Notes under the pieces: model-generated | What the model saw: the letters and a program-made list of their open reading frames with translations, nothing else | Told to the model about the DNA's origin: nothing | Databases searched by the model: none | Translations under genes and position numbers: made by a program | In this document: one piece after another, positions 24,528 to 33,287 of the stretch | How the letters are laid out: each line of letters begins with the position of its first letter | Numbering within the stretch: position 1 is the first letter of the stretch | Source of the DNA: CAWFZT01 sp963820415 | GTDB taxonomy: Bacteria; Chloroflexota; Anaerolineae; Anaerolineales; Anaerolineaceae | NCBI GenBank assembly: GCA_963820415.1 | Contig: CAWFZT010000008.1 | Location: forward strand, 558,001 to 622,000 | Reading direction: 5' to 3' | DNA length: 64,000 nt

Positions 24528-24569
24528 GTCATTGCGAGAGAGCATTCCCATGCGAACGAAGCAATCTCA
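24528..24569. repeat. GTCATTGCGAG...GAAGCAATCTCA dispersed repeat
   Basis: The ends GTCATTGCGAG and CGAAGCAATCTCA match a palindromic repeat common between genes in many bacterial genomes. Here the two ends are separated by a degenerate centre. The 550 bases between 24456 and 25006 hold only this, an inverted repeat and a hairpin; I see no gene there. Confidence 0.5.
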
Positions 24570-24672
24570 ACCGCTGTTACCCTTACGCTGGATCGAAATC
24601 GCCGTGTTCATGCAGCGGCGGGTCTGTGCTTACCTGTCCCAACTAATTACCCTGATTGACGTTTCCCGGTAT

Positions 24673-24730
24673 AGGAGGCGACCCAGTCAATATCAGAATT
24701 CCAATCAAAATAGGCTCCGGGTCGCCCCGG
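24673..24730 (-). repeat. 58-base inverted-repeat element, left copy
   Basis: Read on the minus strand it starts CCGGGGCGACCCGG and carries ATTGACTGGGTCG near its end, identical at both ends to the element at 26524-26581 on the plus strand and of the same length. The 18 bases between differ. GGCGACCC and GGGTCGCC also pair within one copy. The two copies frame the lipoprotein gene pair. Confidence 0.7.
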
Positions 24731-24779
24731 CCTGGCGACAGATATGTGCGGCGGAAAAAATTGGCCTTATTTCGGCTTC

Positions 24780-24813
24780 AAACCCTAACGGTTTCCGAAA
24801 ACCGTTAGGGTTT
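24780..24813. terminator. 15-pair hairpin before lipoprotein pair
   Basis: 24780-24794 pairs perfectly with 24799-24813 around the loop CCGA; it is flanked by ACCCTAA/TTAGGG arms and followed by a short T run. A hairpin of the same stem length, loop length and arm style lies at 26477-26510 on the other side of the gene pair. Confidence 0.5.
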
Positions 24814-25006
24814 TACCTATAGGTGGGCGACTTGCAATTGCGGCGACAAGACGACCCTCAGGCTTGCCACCCAAACCCGGTGATCTAATTTTCCCAGTTT
24901 GGGGGTTTTTTAATTTTCAATTAACCTGAGCCAGTATACTTAATATACTTGATCTAATTAGTATAAAAAGTATGACCAATTTGGTTGATAGTAAAGAAAG
25001 CCTATT

Positions 25007-25594
25007 ATGCCTAACCACGCTGAAACCGCTCTGAAACATACACCACACAACCACCTGCTCCCAACCTCGCTGGTTGTGATTGCCTTACTGCTCATCTTGA
25101 CTGCCTGTCTGATCACCTCGCCTAAACCTCCTTCCACGACGCCCACCTCAACCCCAACCCAAATCCTCTCTGCTAATGGAGCGGCTCCCTCTTCCACCCC
25201 TCAAAAAACCGCTGCGCCGAGCGCCACACCACCGGACAACTTCACTCTCCAGGGGACTTACGAAGCGGTCAGCGATATTTTAAATGCCAGCGGCGGAGAG
25301 GGCTCTGTTCACACACAGTCCCACATGACCGTTCAATTTACCCTCAAATCCGCCCCTGGCAACCACCTCACCGGCACCGCCCAGGCTTCCTATACTGAAA
25401 GTTACACGTTCGCCGGACCGGGCTGCAAAACCTCCTATAACGCCGGCCCCTTGACCTGGACATCTACTCTGGAAGGAACGTACGAGAAACAGGCTGACGG
25501 CAGCATGAAGATTGGTTTCCTGGCCAAGCCCGGCCATGGGCCCTGCTTACCAGGCAGACAAAATATGCCTTGGCAGCCTTTCCCTGACCCCTGA
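25007..25594 (+). CDS. Secreted lipoprotein A of a duplicated pair (frameshifted)
   Basis: 195 codons. A signal peptide ends in the lipobox LTAC (Cys at about residue 37), followed by a Thr/Pro linker and a beta-rich domain starting PDNFTLQGTYEAV and containing HMTVQFTLKSAPGN. This domain matches the next gene along its length (LTGTAQ, YTE, LEGTYEKQADGS). The match stops near 25545, after which the paralogue's end is found in the next frame, so one base appears inserted around GGGCCCTGC. Function is unknown; it should sit on the outer face of the membrane. Confidence 0.72.
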   Translation: MPNHAETALKHTPHNHLLPTSLVVIALLLILTACLITSPKPPSTTPTSTPTQILSANGAAPSSTPQKTAAPSATPPDNFTLQGTYEAVSDILNASGGEGSVHTQSHMTVQFTLKSAPGNHLTGTAQASYTESYTFAGPGCKTSYNAGPLTWTSTLEGTYEKQADGSMKIGFLAKPGHGPCLPGRQNMPWQPFPDP

Positions 25595-25724
25595 CTGGCC
25601 CGGGGGAGGCGGTCTTCTTGTCAACGGTAGCTCTGATACCCGGCAAGACATGAAACCCACCGAGCCTGGCGCCACTGGAGTAGACTATTGGACCGAACAC
25701 ATCGAGTTGGCGCCGCAGAATTAG
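25546..25724 (+). pseudogene. Displaced C-terminus of lipoprotein A
   Basis: In the frame ending at 25724 the sequence DWPGGGGLLVNG then YWTEHIELAPQN aligns with SWPGAGGILVNG and TYHMELVAQP at the end of the neighbouring paralogue. Joined to the open frame at 25007 it restores a protein of the same length as lipoprotein B. Confidence 0.65.
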
Positions 25725-25747
25725 TTAAACTTCTCCTTTTCATAGGT

Positions 25748-26470
25748 ATGCAAAGCCAATATGTCTCACCAACGTTTCCCGTTCGAAAACAACCTGCACC
25801 CAATCGCCGGGTTTCAATCCCACTGGTCATAATCACCCTTTTGCTTGTTTGCATGGCCTGTACGAGTACTCCTCCTAAAGAACTCACGCCGACTTCGACC
25901 CCGACCCCGGTCATCTTCGGCAAAGAAGTGACCCCTACCCTGCCACCTTCCATCCCGGCAAACGCTACTCCAGGTACGTCAACGCCGGACAACTTCACCA
26001 TTCAGGGGACGTATGATGAAGTCGTCGATGTGACGGTTACCGATAGAGGGGGTTTTGTAAGTGACAAGAACCATATGACAGCCCAGTTTACGCTGAAATC
26101 CGTCCCAGGTAACCTTTTGACCGGCACCGCCCAGCTCACCTATACCGAGGGCTACAAGATGGGTGGAAAGGGATGTAAAATCGCCTGGAGTGCAGGTCCC
26201 CTGGCCTGGAATCCTGTCCTGGAAGGGACCTACGCCAAACAGTCCGACGGCAGTCTGCAAGTTTTTTTCAAAGCCATGCCGGTGAAGAGTCCTGCCTTCA
26301 CAGGCCATTCCCTGTGTCTCGAAGATTTAGAGACGGCGTCCTGGCCCGGCGCAGGCGGGATCCTCGTCAACGGGCGCTACGATAAGACCCGGGATTACCC
26401 GTCTACCGGCTCCGGCATCAGCGGTAGTACGCGTGTCACCTACCACATGGAGCTGGTCGCGCAGCCATAA
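25748..26470 (+). CDS. Secreted lipoprotein B of a duplicated pair
   Basis: 240 residues from the ATG at 25748, chosen because an earlier in-frame start at 25688 lies inside the end of lipoprotein A. A hydrophobic segment ends in LLVCMAC, an atypical lipobox with Cys at -3, followed by a Thr/Pro linker (ELTPTSTPTP) and the beta-rich domain shared with lipoprotein A (PDNFTIQGTYDEV, LTGTAQLTYTEGY, LVNGRYDK). The domain may be a lipocalin-like barrel, but I recognise no family. A hairpin seven bases after the stop probably ends transcription. Confidence 0.7.
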   Translation: MQSQYVSPTFPVRKQPAPNRRVSIPLVIITLLLVCMACTSTPPKELTPTSTPTPVIFGKEVTPTLPPSIPANATPGTSTPDNFTIQGTYDEVVDVTVTDRGGFVSDKNHMTAQFTLKSVPGNLLTGTAQLTYTEGYKMGGKGCKIAWSAGPLAWNPVLEGTYAKQSDGSLQVFFKAMPVKSPAFTGHSLCLEDLETASWPGAGGILVNGRYDKTRDYPSTGSGISGSTRVTYHMELVAQP

Positions 26471-26476
26471 AAGGCA

Positions 26477-26510
26477 AAACTCTAAAGGATTTTCGAATCC
26501 TTTAGGGTTT
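26477..26510 (+). terminator. 15-pair hairpin after lipoprotein pair
   Basis: 26477-26491 pairs with 26496-26510 around the loop TTCG, with one G-U pair, directly behind the stop at 26470 and ending in GGGTTT. A probable intrinsic terminator, mirrored by the hairpin at 24780-24813. Confidence 0.6.
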
Positions 26511-26523
26511 ATGGGCCATCAAG

Positions 26524-26581
26524 CCGGGGCGACCCGGGTATCCTCCAGAGCTACGTTCTGACATTGACTGGGTCGTCCCTA
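26524..26581 (+). repeat. 58-base inverted-repeat element, right copy
   Basis: Starts CCGGGGCGACCCGG and has ATTGACTGGGTCG near its end; the same ends as the element at 24673-24730 but in opposite orientation. Its two ends can pair (GGCGACCC with GGGTCGTCC). Confidence 0.7.
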
Positions 26582-26634
26582 CGTAACCCTGGGGATTTGT
26601 ACGGTGTCTGGTAAAACGATTGAGCATCCCTTGG

Positions 26635-27693
26635 TTACCGGTGGCAATTGGCTCCTCCCGAGTTTGTAAAAGACCTGCCGGGCTGCGCTACAAATTGCCA
26701 CTGGTAGCTGTTTGCGAACAAGGTCAGCTTTAAATAACCCCACGTGGTCGCATTTCGGACGACTTCGCCGAAAGCAAGTGGACTTATTGGTGGTTCCAAG
26801 AAAGCCCCACCCGTGCCTACCACAAACTCACGGATACCCTGCGCGGCGGCCACCCCATCCGGGTCCAGCGGGATAAACCTCTCATATAGGTGATTGTGCC
26901 CGTTCAGGATAATATCCGCCTTAGCGTCATATAAATCCTCCCAGAAACTTTTCGCTGGTGTAAATTCAGGTTCTCTGCCCGAAGTAAACAGCGGCTCGTG
27001 CCAGAGCGCCATAATACATTTCTGGCGTGTGGCGGCCAGGTCTGCTTTCAGCCACAGCTCTTCAGGTGAACCGGTATGGCAGCCCTGGCCGCCAATTCCG
27101 CATTCAGCGTTGAGTACCACAATATGCCAGGTTCCTAAATCCAGGCTGTAATGCCCCCAGTCGCCGGTCTTCCCGGCAAAGTAAGCAAAGTAGGCTGTCC
27201 CCTGCATATCAGGGCCTCGATCATGGTTACCCATCACCGGATAGGTGCGGTCCAGCAGGCGGCCCCAAGTCGGGTTATAGCATTTTTCATAATTCCCTTT
27301 CGTTCCCCCATCGTTCGAATCATCTCCCAGGGTGAAGATCGGCCCGGATGTTTTTAATAACATATTGGACGTTATCATCGCCCCGGTGCTTTGATCCGGT
27401 GAATTGCCCCGGCACTCGGCAATATCCCCCGCCGCGTAAATTACAATCGGCGCAGTTTTTGCAGCCCCGCTGGCTGTTGTAGTTGGTGATGGACGGGTGG
27501 GTATTCGCGTTGGAGTTTTTGTTGCCGTTCGAGTAGCCGGCGGCGTTGGGGTGGATGTGAGGGTTATCGTAGCAGTGGCGTGGGAGACGGTGTATAGGGT
27601 CTGTGTGGCAGTCATGGAAGGCGTTATGGTAAACGTCGAGGTTTGAAAAAGTGCTGCCGGGTTTATCGCATCGATCTTTAGACCGCTAATCAT
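26635..27693 (-). CDS. Calcineurin-like metallophosphoesterase
   Basis: 352 codons. After a Thr/Pro-rich linker (to about residue 80) comes a complete metallophosphoesterase core: IVIYAAGDIAE, FTLGDDSNDGG, PVMGNHDRG, MALWHEPLF and ILNGHNHLYER, which supply the two-metal site. Such extracytoplasmic enzymes cleave phosphate esters. This frame lacks a signal peptide, but a short frame just upstream (27690-27749) encodes one, MRLKIIALFAVIFIGIDYV, behind a good ribosome site. So the true gene probably starts at 27749 and a frameshift separates the signal from the enzyme. The short frame's TGA overlaps this ATG. Confidence 0.82.
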   Translation of the reverse strand: MISGLKIDAINPAALFQTSTFTITPSMTATQTLYTVSHATATITLTSTPTPPATRTATKTPTRIPTRPSPTTTASGAAKTAPIVIYAAGDIAECRGNSPDQSTGAMITSNMLLKTSGPIFTLGDDSNDGGTKGNYEKCYNPTWGRLLDRTYPVMGNHDRGPDMQGTAYFAYFAGKTGDWGHYSLDLGTWHIVVLNAECGIGGQGCHTGSPEELWLKADLAATRQKCIMALWHEPLFTSGREPEFTPAKSFWEDLYDAKADIILNGHNHLYERFIPLDPDGVAAAQGIREFVVGTGGAFLEPPISPLAFGEVVRNATTWGYLKLTLFANSYQWQFVAQPGRSFTNSGGANCHR

Positions 27694-27749
27694 ACATAGT
27701 CAATGCCGATAAAAATCACTGCAAAAAGGGCTATTATTTTTAGCCTCAT
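27690..27749 (-). CDS. Signal-peptide-like 19-codon frame before the phosphoesterase
   Basis: The ATG at 27749 is preceded by GAGG five bases away and encodes 19 residues with a basic start and hydrophobic core, then TGA overlapping the next ATG as ATGA. Either it is the detached signal peptide of the phosphoesterase or a translated leader peptide. Confidence 0.5.
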   Translation of the reverse strand: MRLKIIALFAVIFIGIDYV

Positions 27750-27784
27750 CTTACCTCTAAACCTCGTTTATCCTTTGCCAGGCT

Positions 27785-27886
27785 TCACGGCGCAGGCGTG
27801 GAGGAGCTGGTTGGTTTGACCATGATCTGTCCCAGCGAGCATGTCGCCAGAAAGAACATGAAAACCACTAAAATATATTTTCGCAT
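27785..27886 (-). CDS. Very short lipoprotein-like peptide
   Basis: 33 residues: a basic start (MRKYIL), a hydrophobic core, FLATC as a possible lipobox with Thr at -1, and a Ser/Thr/Pro end. The ATG follows GGAG at eight bases. It lies 35 bases upstream of the signal-peptide frame at 27749 on the same strand, so it may be co-transcribed with the phosphoesterase. Peptides of this kind are easily missed; no function can be given. Confidence 0.4.
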   Translation of the reverse strand: MRKYILVVFMFFLATCSLGQIMVKPTSSSTPAP

Positions 27887-28023
27887 AGCTCAGCTCCATT
27901 TTGCATACCTTTTATGGTTGGCTGCGCCTGGATATTGGTTTTGGCGTTCTGAAACGAGCAGCAAATCACGAAAAAATGAGGTATAAGTCGGTCTTATGAA
28001 GGCGAGGATTGACTATAGAACTA

Positions 28024-28266
28024 TCAATACTTTACGAGGAATGCATTCTTCCAACCGCTGGAGGCGAATTCCAAAACCGCATATTGATCATCGATGGTGA
28101 TATTGTAATATTCCTGGCCAGGGACGATGTCTTTCGGTATGGGGATATTAAAATCGTAGGTTTTCGCTTCCCGATTTACACGTCCGATGTTCAAAGTCTG
28201 GCTGAAGTATGGAGCGATACTATAATCGGAGCCACTCAGCACTTTCACCGTAATCTGTACAGGCAA
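28024..28266 (-). pseudogene. Displaced C-terminal module of the polysaccharide deacetylase
   Basis: 80 codons in a frame one base off from the deacetylase. LPVQITVKVLSGSDYS continues the preceding NVTIISNGAN, followed by beta-strand segments (KTYDFNIPIPKDI) up to FLVKY. The start codon read here is an internal TTG, so this is not an independent gene. A base missing in the AAATTG stretch near 28265 explains the break. Confidence 0.65.
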
Positions 28267-29270
28267 TTTGCTCCGTTGCTAATGATAGTGACGTTCATAT
28301 TAACAGAATCACCCGGCGATGCGACTGCCGTAAGCTGCCCATCTCGCCCTAAGAACTCGACATTTGAAATGGAAATGATTGGGATCGGGAAATTCGGATC
28401 GATTTTGCGCATAAAAAAGAGATTGGGCTGATTTGGATCCAGTACGACTGAATTAAGCTCTGTGATCATCAAGCGCGGCAATGAATAAATGGCAGATGTG
28501 GCTGTATTTGCAATGCCTCTACTTGTTGTTACGGCTGCCCGATATCCTGCTTCCTGCAAGTCAGCATGAACAGTCTGATTATCCGCCCCACTTCCGCCTG
28601 GGTAACTGAATAGTTCCACCTGAAGTCCTAGCTTGTCCTCAATATCAAGGCGAGACCTGGCAAGTTCTTGCTTGACCTGGCTATCGGGGATAGACGCGAG
28701 GTCAGGATGGGTAACAGTATGGGATCCGACCTGGAAGCCATCCTTGATGCAGGCTCTAACTTCATCCCAGATCAAGTGATTGGTAGGGTATGCGGCCTCT
28801 TTGCTATCCCATGCATTATTTTGCCGATCTTTTTCACTGGTTCCAATTTTCCCGGTTGGCAAGAATATCGTCGCAATCAAGCCCTTAGACTTGAGGATGG
28901 GGACAGCCTGGGTGTAGAAATCCTGGTATCCGTCGTCGAAAGTGATTATGATTGGATGTTCAGGTAATGTGGCTTTCCCAGCGCGATAATTTAGAAAGTC
29001 AGTCAGGGTGATTGTTTGATAACCGTAAGCTTTTAGAGCGCTCATTTGCCTGGTGAACAGCTCGTCCGAGACCCAATATTTGGAATAAGCAACGCTATCT
29101 ACCTTGTGGTACATTAAAATGGGGACGTTAACTGCAGGTGAAAAAGTCGCTAATATAACCTGCGCGCTCGAGGTGGATGCTATTTCATGTCTTGCCGGCT
29201 GACATGCCGCAGTTAAGATCAAGATAAAAAGCAAAGAAATGTGAATGACACAGTCGACCGCCCGGGGCAT
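28245..29270 (-). CDS. Polysaccharide deacetylase lipoprotein (NodB domain)
   Basis: 341 codons. The signal peptide ends in LTAAC. The NodB domain covers about residues 48-270: VPILMYHKV, IIITFDDGYQDFY with the catalytic Asp and metal Asp, GSHTVTHPDLA with the two zinc histidines, and LFSYPGGSGAD. It removes N- or O-acetyl groups from surface glycans. The ATG is preceded by AGAGGAAAAC. After the enzyme domain a beta-sandwich-like module begins (ISISNVEFLGRDGQL) but is cut at 28250 by a frameshift and continues in the frame 28024-28266. Confidence 0.88.
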   Translation of the reverse strand: MPRAVDCVIHISLLFILILTAACQPARHEIASTSSAQVILATFSPAVNVPILMYHKVDSVAYSKYWVSDELFTRQMSALKAYGYQTITLTDFLNYRAGKATLPEHPIIITFDDGYQDFYTQAVPILKSKGLIATIFLPTGKIGTSEKDRQNNAWDSKEAAYPTNHLIWDEVRACIKDGFQVGSHTVTHPDLASIPDSQVKQELARSRLDIEDKLGLQVELFSYPGGSGADNQTVHADLQEAGYRAAVTTSRGIANTATSAIYSLPRLMITELNSVVLDPNQPNLFFMRKIDPNFPIPIISISNVEFLGRDGQLTAVASPGDSVNMNVTIISNGANCLYRLR

Positions 29271-29903
29271 GTTTTCCTCTTAGACCGTTACTTTGGCTTG
29301 TCGCGATTATCGCGCAGAAATATCGTCTGGGATACCACCAGTTGCCAATGGTGTAGAAATCTAACGCCTTCCCTCTTTGCGTCTGGTCGCCCGGTTGTCT
29401 TTGTCCATTAGATAAGATACGATTGTGTAATTATCCCCATCAGGCGCATGCATCTGCAAGCAGGTCTGCCTTTTAAAATTCCCCTTGCTCTCTCCTCCGG
29501 CGCCGTTTGAGACGTCTCTTCCATTTTATTCACTATGACTGGCCACGGTTGCATCAGGGGGTTTATTTGTTTCCTCTGACATCCTCTTGAAACCAATCTA
29601 GTAGCCAGTCAATCTAAAATAGATGGATAAAGTTGCTTCAACTTGATGTTTGCATCAGCAATAAAGAACTGCCAATCCACCTTTGTCTGGTTTTTTTGTA
29701 GAAAAAAATCACCAAATTTGCATATGACAAATACTGCGTAATCCAGATCAATGTTTTGCCAGATTTTGCGCGATAATAATGAGTAGTTTCGCCTATCCCG
29801 TCCACATTGCTGAACCAAATTGATATGCAGCCTTTCGCTAAAGGCAAGGGTTGGGTGAATTAAACTTTCTTGATTAGTTCATTTGGAAAGGAGTTAAATA
29901 ATT
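29271..29903. other. Intergenic stretch without recognised gene
   Basis: 633 bases, visibly AT-richer from about 29570. On the minus strand 29609-29847 two overlapping frames of about 69 codons can be joined into one (KIWQNIDLDYAVFVICKFGD), which may be a decayed gene, but I recognise no family. No repeats or terminator are evident apart from the ribosome site of the gene at 29904. Confidence 0.4.
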
Positions 29904-30338
29904 ATGGTGAAGATAGAACGAACTGCCACTATCAACGCTCCGGTCGAGAAGGTCTTTGAGTACCTATCGCAGCCAACTAACCTCCCTGAGATTTGGCCCA
30001 GCATGGTCGAGGTTAAGGACTTCAAAGATACACCAGATCACATTGGCTCTACCTATAATTGGGTTTACAAGATGGCAGGTATGCGCTTCGAAGGAAGTAG
30101 CGAATGTGTTGAGTATGTCGCCAACAAGCGCACCGTTTCCAAAAGCAAGGGAAGCATCACGAGCACATTCGATTATATTTTTGAAGCAGTAGATAAACAA
30201 ACCCGTTTAATTATGAAGGTAGAATACATCATCCCCATCCCACTATTGGGTAAGTTAGCTGAGACCTTCATTAAAAAGCAAAACGAACATGAGGCTGATG
30301 TATTCATGGCCAACTTGAAAGCCAGGATGGGAGATTGA
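29904..30338 (+). CDS. SRPBCC-family protein (polyketide cyclase/START-like)
   Basis: 144 residues with the SRPBCC beginning IERTATINAPVEKVFEYLSQPTNLPEIWP cut into its parts: a first strand, helix and the conserved Trp-Pro. Helix-grip proteins of this family bind lipids or other hydrophobic ligands; the ligand is unknown. The ATG is preceded by AAGGAG at 11 bases. It stands alone on the plus strand at the edge of the IS-rich region. Confidence 0.85.
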   Translation: MVKIERTATINAPVEKVFEYLSQPTNLPEIWPSMVEVKDFKDTPDHIGSTYNWVYKMAGMRFEGSSECVEYVANKRTVSKSKGSITSTFDYIFEAVDKQTRLIMKVEYIIPIPLLGKLAETFIKKQNEHEADVFMANLKARMGD

Positions 30339-30493
30339 AACCTAATCGAATACAGATCTGAAAAGACGGGCACTGCATTCATTGTGATAGGTGGTATAAC
30401 ATCGTGCTTAATTCGACCCCAACTTTGAGGGGGGAAAGTGCGGCGCTCTGCCTGCGAAGTAATTATTAGGTTTTTATGTATTGACATCCCGGT

Positions 30494-31047
30494 GATAAGT
30501 AAACCGTCATAAGTTTTTAGAAACGTGGAACGTCAAATTGAGGTTTGGTTCGTTTTGAGCATTCGCAGCTTACCAAAAGCTGTTCATTACGGCCCTATAT
30601 TATCATAAAGTATGTTGACACAGGCATGATGCTTTAGATATCGCCAGAAGCGTTCAATCGGATTCAGGTCAGAATAATAAGGTGGCAGCCAGATGACCAT
30701 GACGCGGTGTTCAAACAATCTCAAAGCGGCTAAAGCAGGAGCACTTTTGTGGTAAGAAGCGTTGTCCATCACCAAAACTACTCGTTTCGTCGGGTAGCGC
30801 TTCACCAGCAATTCTTCTAAAAAGAGGATGAAGGCCACGCTGTTCTTCGTCATGGCCGTTGTCCAAGTGATCGTGTCCTGGGGCCAGTGTAGCCACCAAA
30901 GACATTACCGTTTCTGCTTTTGACATGGCTGGGCAGCAGGAATTCGCTTTTGTTGCCCCACCTTCATCCAACAAGCTCTCAGCGGTGGATCAGGGTTACG
31001 GTCGTTTCGTCCATAAAGATGAGCTCGAAATCGTCTCCGAGGACCTT
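30494..31047 (-). mobile_element. IS630-family remnant, copy 1 (truncated)
   Basis: Shares with copy 2 (32148-33232) the end sequence GATAAGTAAACCGTCATAAG and the transposase 3' half. The DDE part is readable on the minus strand as VVLVMDNASYHKSA and IWLPPYYSDLNPIERFWRYL (30587-30853), with frame breaks upstream (30850-31040). Homology to copy 2 stops at about 31047, so the transposase 5' half and the right end are gone. It cannot move by itself. Confidence 0.75.
30587..30853 (-). pseudogene. IS630 transposase C-terminal fragment
   Basis: 88 codons with the second and third catalytic acids of the DDE domain: LVMDNASYHKS and PYYSDLNPIERFW. The N-terminal helix-turn-helix and the first Asp lie in broken frames or are missing. 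Nearly identical to the matching part of the copy at 32288-32953 except for scattered changes such as PYY for PYC. Confidence 0.75.
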
Positions 31048-31708
31048 TGATGATGCTTTAATACAATCTGTTTTTGCTCTTCAAATTTGATTTTCTGGGC
31101 ATTTCAGAATTCAGACAGCAAATCAAGACATTCCGCTTGAAGTATGTTTTTCTTGCCGGGAAAATTATCAGATCAGCAAGATATGTGGTCATGAAGCTCC
31201 CGGCAAAATATCCATATAAAGATGTGTATGAAAAATGCCTGGCATAACTTTTTTCCAAAAATATACCGGACAGTTTTTCTATTTAATCGGGACGTTGAAA
31301 ACGTTACAGAATATTCGGTTTTGAGAAATTAATTGCGAAAATATATGCAGAATGGCAAAACAATGCTAAACTTAACAAAGTTCCGTCAAAATTTTCACCC
31401 ATTTTGGGCGAAAATGATGGCAAATTTATTTCGACGTGGAATTTCGGTATAAATCAACTGGCCGAGTTGAGTGCAGCCAAGCTCAAACTCCTTTGAGATT
31501 TTCCGGACAGATTAAAGGTGGCAAGCATTGTTCACCAGTCTATCCAAATTGGCGATAGCCAGAGTGAGGTCTTAGATTTACTCGTGCATGGATTCAGAGC
31601 GGACCTGGGTGATAACCATCGTGGAAGAATGTCCATGACGATCGTCCAGGATATTGAGCAAATCCTGTAGAAAACGTGACGCTCTGAAATAGCGAGAGGT
31701 TCATTGTT
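31048..31708. other. Unassigned AT-rich stretch between IS remnant and phosphatase
   Basis: 661 bases in which I find no convincing gene. Stop codons are frequent in all frames; the longest open stretch (31058-31258, minus) has no recognisable motif. It probably holds decayed DNA of the accessory region. Confidence 0.4.
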
Positions 31709-32152
31709 ATGGAGATTTTCCAGATTGATACCAAAGGACAGTTATTTATTTCACCGGATATCGATGACTGGCGCCCCCTTGCAGAGCATAAAATCACCGC
31801 CGTTTTCGATCTTGACGATGATCTGGATATTGGCATACCGGAGATTCCAGATCAAATGCTCTATGTTTACTTTCCCTTTGAGGATAAAGATTTACCAGAT
31901 TTACATAGGCTGCATAGCATAGCACGGTTGGGAGCCCGCTTAGTGGAGGCTGGGCATGTTGTTTTGTCGCATTGTGGGATGGGACATAATCGTTCGGCCT
32001 TGTTGATGGGTGTAATGCTTACCTATTTAGGCCTAAGTGGAGAAGAAGCGGTGACCTTGATCCGTGAAAAGCGACCGGGTGCGTTGTACAACAAGATCTA
32101 TGCGAATTACTTTAATGGGGCTACCGCGAACACACGAAGGACTCGTAGATAA
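31709..32152 (+). CDS. Dual-specificity/tyrosine phosphatase-like protein
   Basis: 147 residues. The active-site loop HCGMGHNRSA near residue 91 fits the CX5R signature of cysteine-dependent phosphatases, and the helix after it (LTYLGLSGEEAVTLIREKRP) is typical of the dual-specificity fold. The acidic stretch FDLDDDLDIGIP near residue 35 could supply the general acid. It would remove phosphate from proteins or small molecules. Its last codons and stop lie at the end of the IS630 copy beginning at 32148 (AGA then TAA), so the natural C-terminus has been replaced by a few IS-encoded residues. Confidence 0.78.
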   Translation: MEIFQIDTKGQLFISPDIDDWRPLAEHKITAVFDLDDDLDIGIPEIPDQMLYVYFPFEDKDLPDLHRLHSIARLGARLVEAGHVVLSHCGMGHNRSALLMGVMLTYLGLSGEEAVTLIREKRPGALYNKIYANYFNGATANTRRTRR

Positions 32153-32287
32153 GTAAACCGTCATAAGTTTTTTGAAACATGAAACTTCAAATCTGAGGTT
32201 TGATCATTTTGAACAATCATCATTTTCACTGCAGCTTTCACCACTTCCTCGATATTATCTGAAGTTTGTTGGCACAGGCATGATCCT

Positions 32288-32953
32288 TTAGAATCGCCAG
32301 AAGCGTTCAATCGGATTCAGGTCAGAACAATAAGGTGGCAACCAGATGACCATGACGCGATGTTCAAACAAACTCAAAGCAGCTAAAGCAGAGGCACTCT
32401 TATGATAAGAAGCATTATCCATCACCAGAATTACTCGTTTCGTCGGGTAGCGCTTCACCAGCAATTCTTCCAGAAAGCCGATGAAGGCCGCACTGTTCTT
32501 GGTCTTGGCCGTAGTCCAGGTGATCGTATCTTGCAGCCAGTTATAACCGCCAAAGATATGCCGTTTCTGTTTTGACCGGGGGTAGCTGGAATCCGTTCTG
32601 TTGCCAATGTTCATCCAACAGGCTCGCACGGTGGATCCAAGGTTACGGTCGTTTCGTCCATAAAGATGAGCTCGAAATCGTCTCCAGGACCTTTTTTTCA
32701 ACTCTTCCGGCACTTCAGCTGCTTTGGCCTTGGCTTCCTTATCTTGCAAATGGCCTAAATCATACTTTGGACGACGATATCGATATCCTTTGCGTTTCAG
32801 CAAGGCTCGAAATCGGCTTTCACTCAGGCTAATCCCGGTTTTTTTCTCCAGGTGGGCTCGCAAACGATCAATCGTCCAGATGGTAAAGTCATACCCAAAT
32901 TCGGATGGTTCTTTTTCAATCACTTCCAGCAAGGCCAGGCATGTACGCATCAT
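32288..32953 (-). pseudogene. IS630 transposase, central and C-terminal part
   Basis: 221 codons containing the helical linker region (IDRLRAHLEKKTGISLS), the first catalytic segment in disturbed form, then VILVMDNASYHKS and PYCSDLNPIERFW. The usual first Asp region (about residue 95, FRAHLYGRNDRNLG) does not read as expected and appears frameshifted locally. The N-terminal helix-turn-helix is encoded upstream in two other frames. Confidence 0.75.
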
Positions 32954-33214
32954 CGGCTTTCAGCGGTCGTCCACTTTTGGGCTGATTGGCTAACCCTTCT
33001 ACACCACCATTCTCGCCAACGATCAATCCAGCCATATATGGTCGGCTTGCTGACCGCTTGCATTTCGGCAACTTCGTTCCGGTTTATGTCCCAAATGAAG
33101 GAGGCGAATGGCCGTACATCTTTGTCGCACTTCTGGACGTTTATCTCGGCGAATGGCAGTTTCAACAGCTGTCAATTCTTGTTCTGTAAGGTGATAATCT
33201 CTAGCTTTTAGCAT
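32950..33214 (-). pseudogene. IS630 transposase, N-terminal helix-turn-helix part
   Basis: Starts MLKARDYHLTEQELTAVE at 33214 and continues as RPEVRQRCTAIRLLHLGHKP. After a shift it becomes NRNEVAEMQAVSKPTIYGWIDRW in the frame ending at 32950, the recognition helix-turn-helix of IS630 transposases. At least one frameshift lies near 33060-33080. Confidence 0.7.
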
Positions 33215-33287
33215 CCCTCAGTTTATCAGTTATTAAGGTCATCGACAATTACTAGTCTCTCTTCTTGATTTATATGCGACCCTATTC

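Larger units (their letters stand above)
32148..33232 (-). mobile_element. IS630-family element, copy 2 (frameshifted)
   Basis: Runs from GATAAGTAAACCGTCATAAG at the left to about CTGATAAACTGAGGG (minus strand) at the right, where the ends share GATAA. It is preceded by the TA that IS630 elements target. The transposase is spread over at least three frames, so the element is probably inactive. It landed at the 3' end of the phosphatase gene. Confidence 0.75.
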
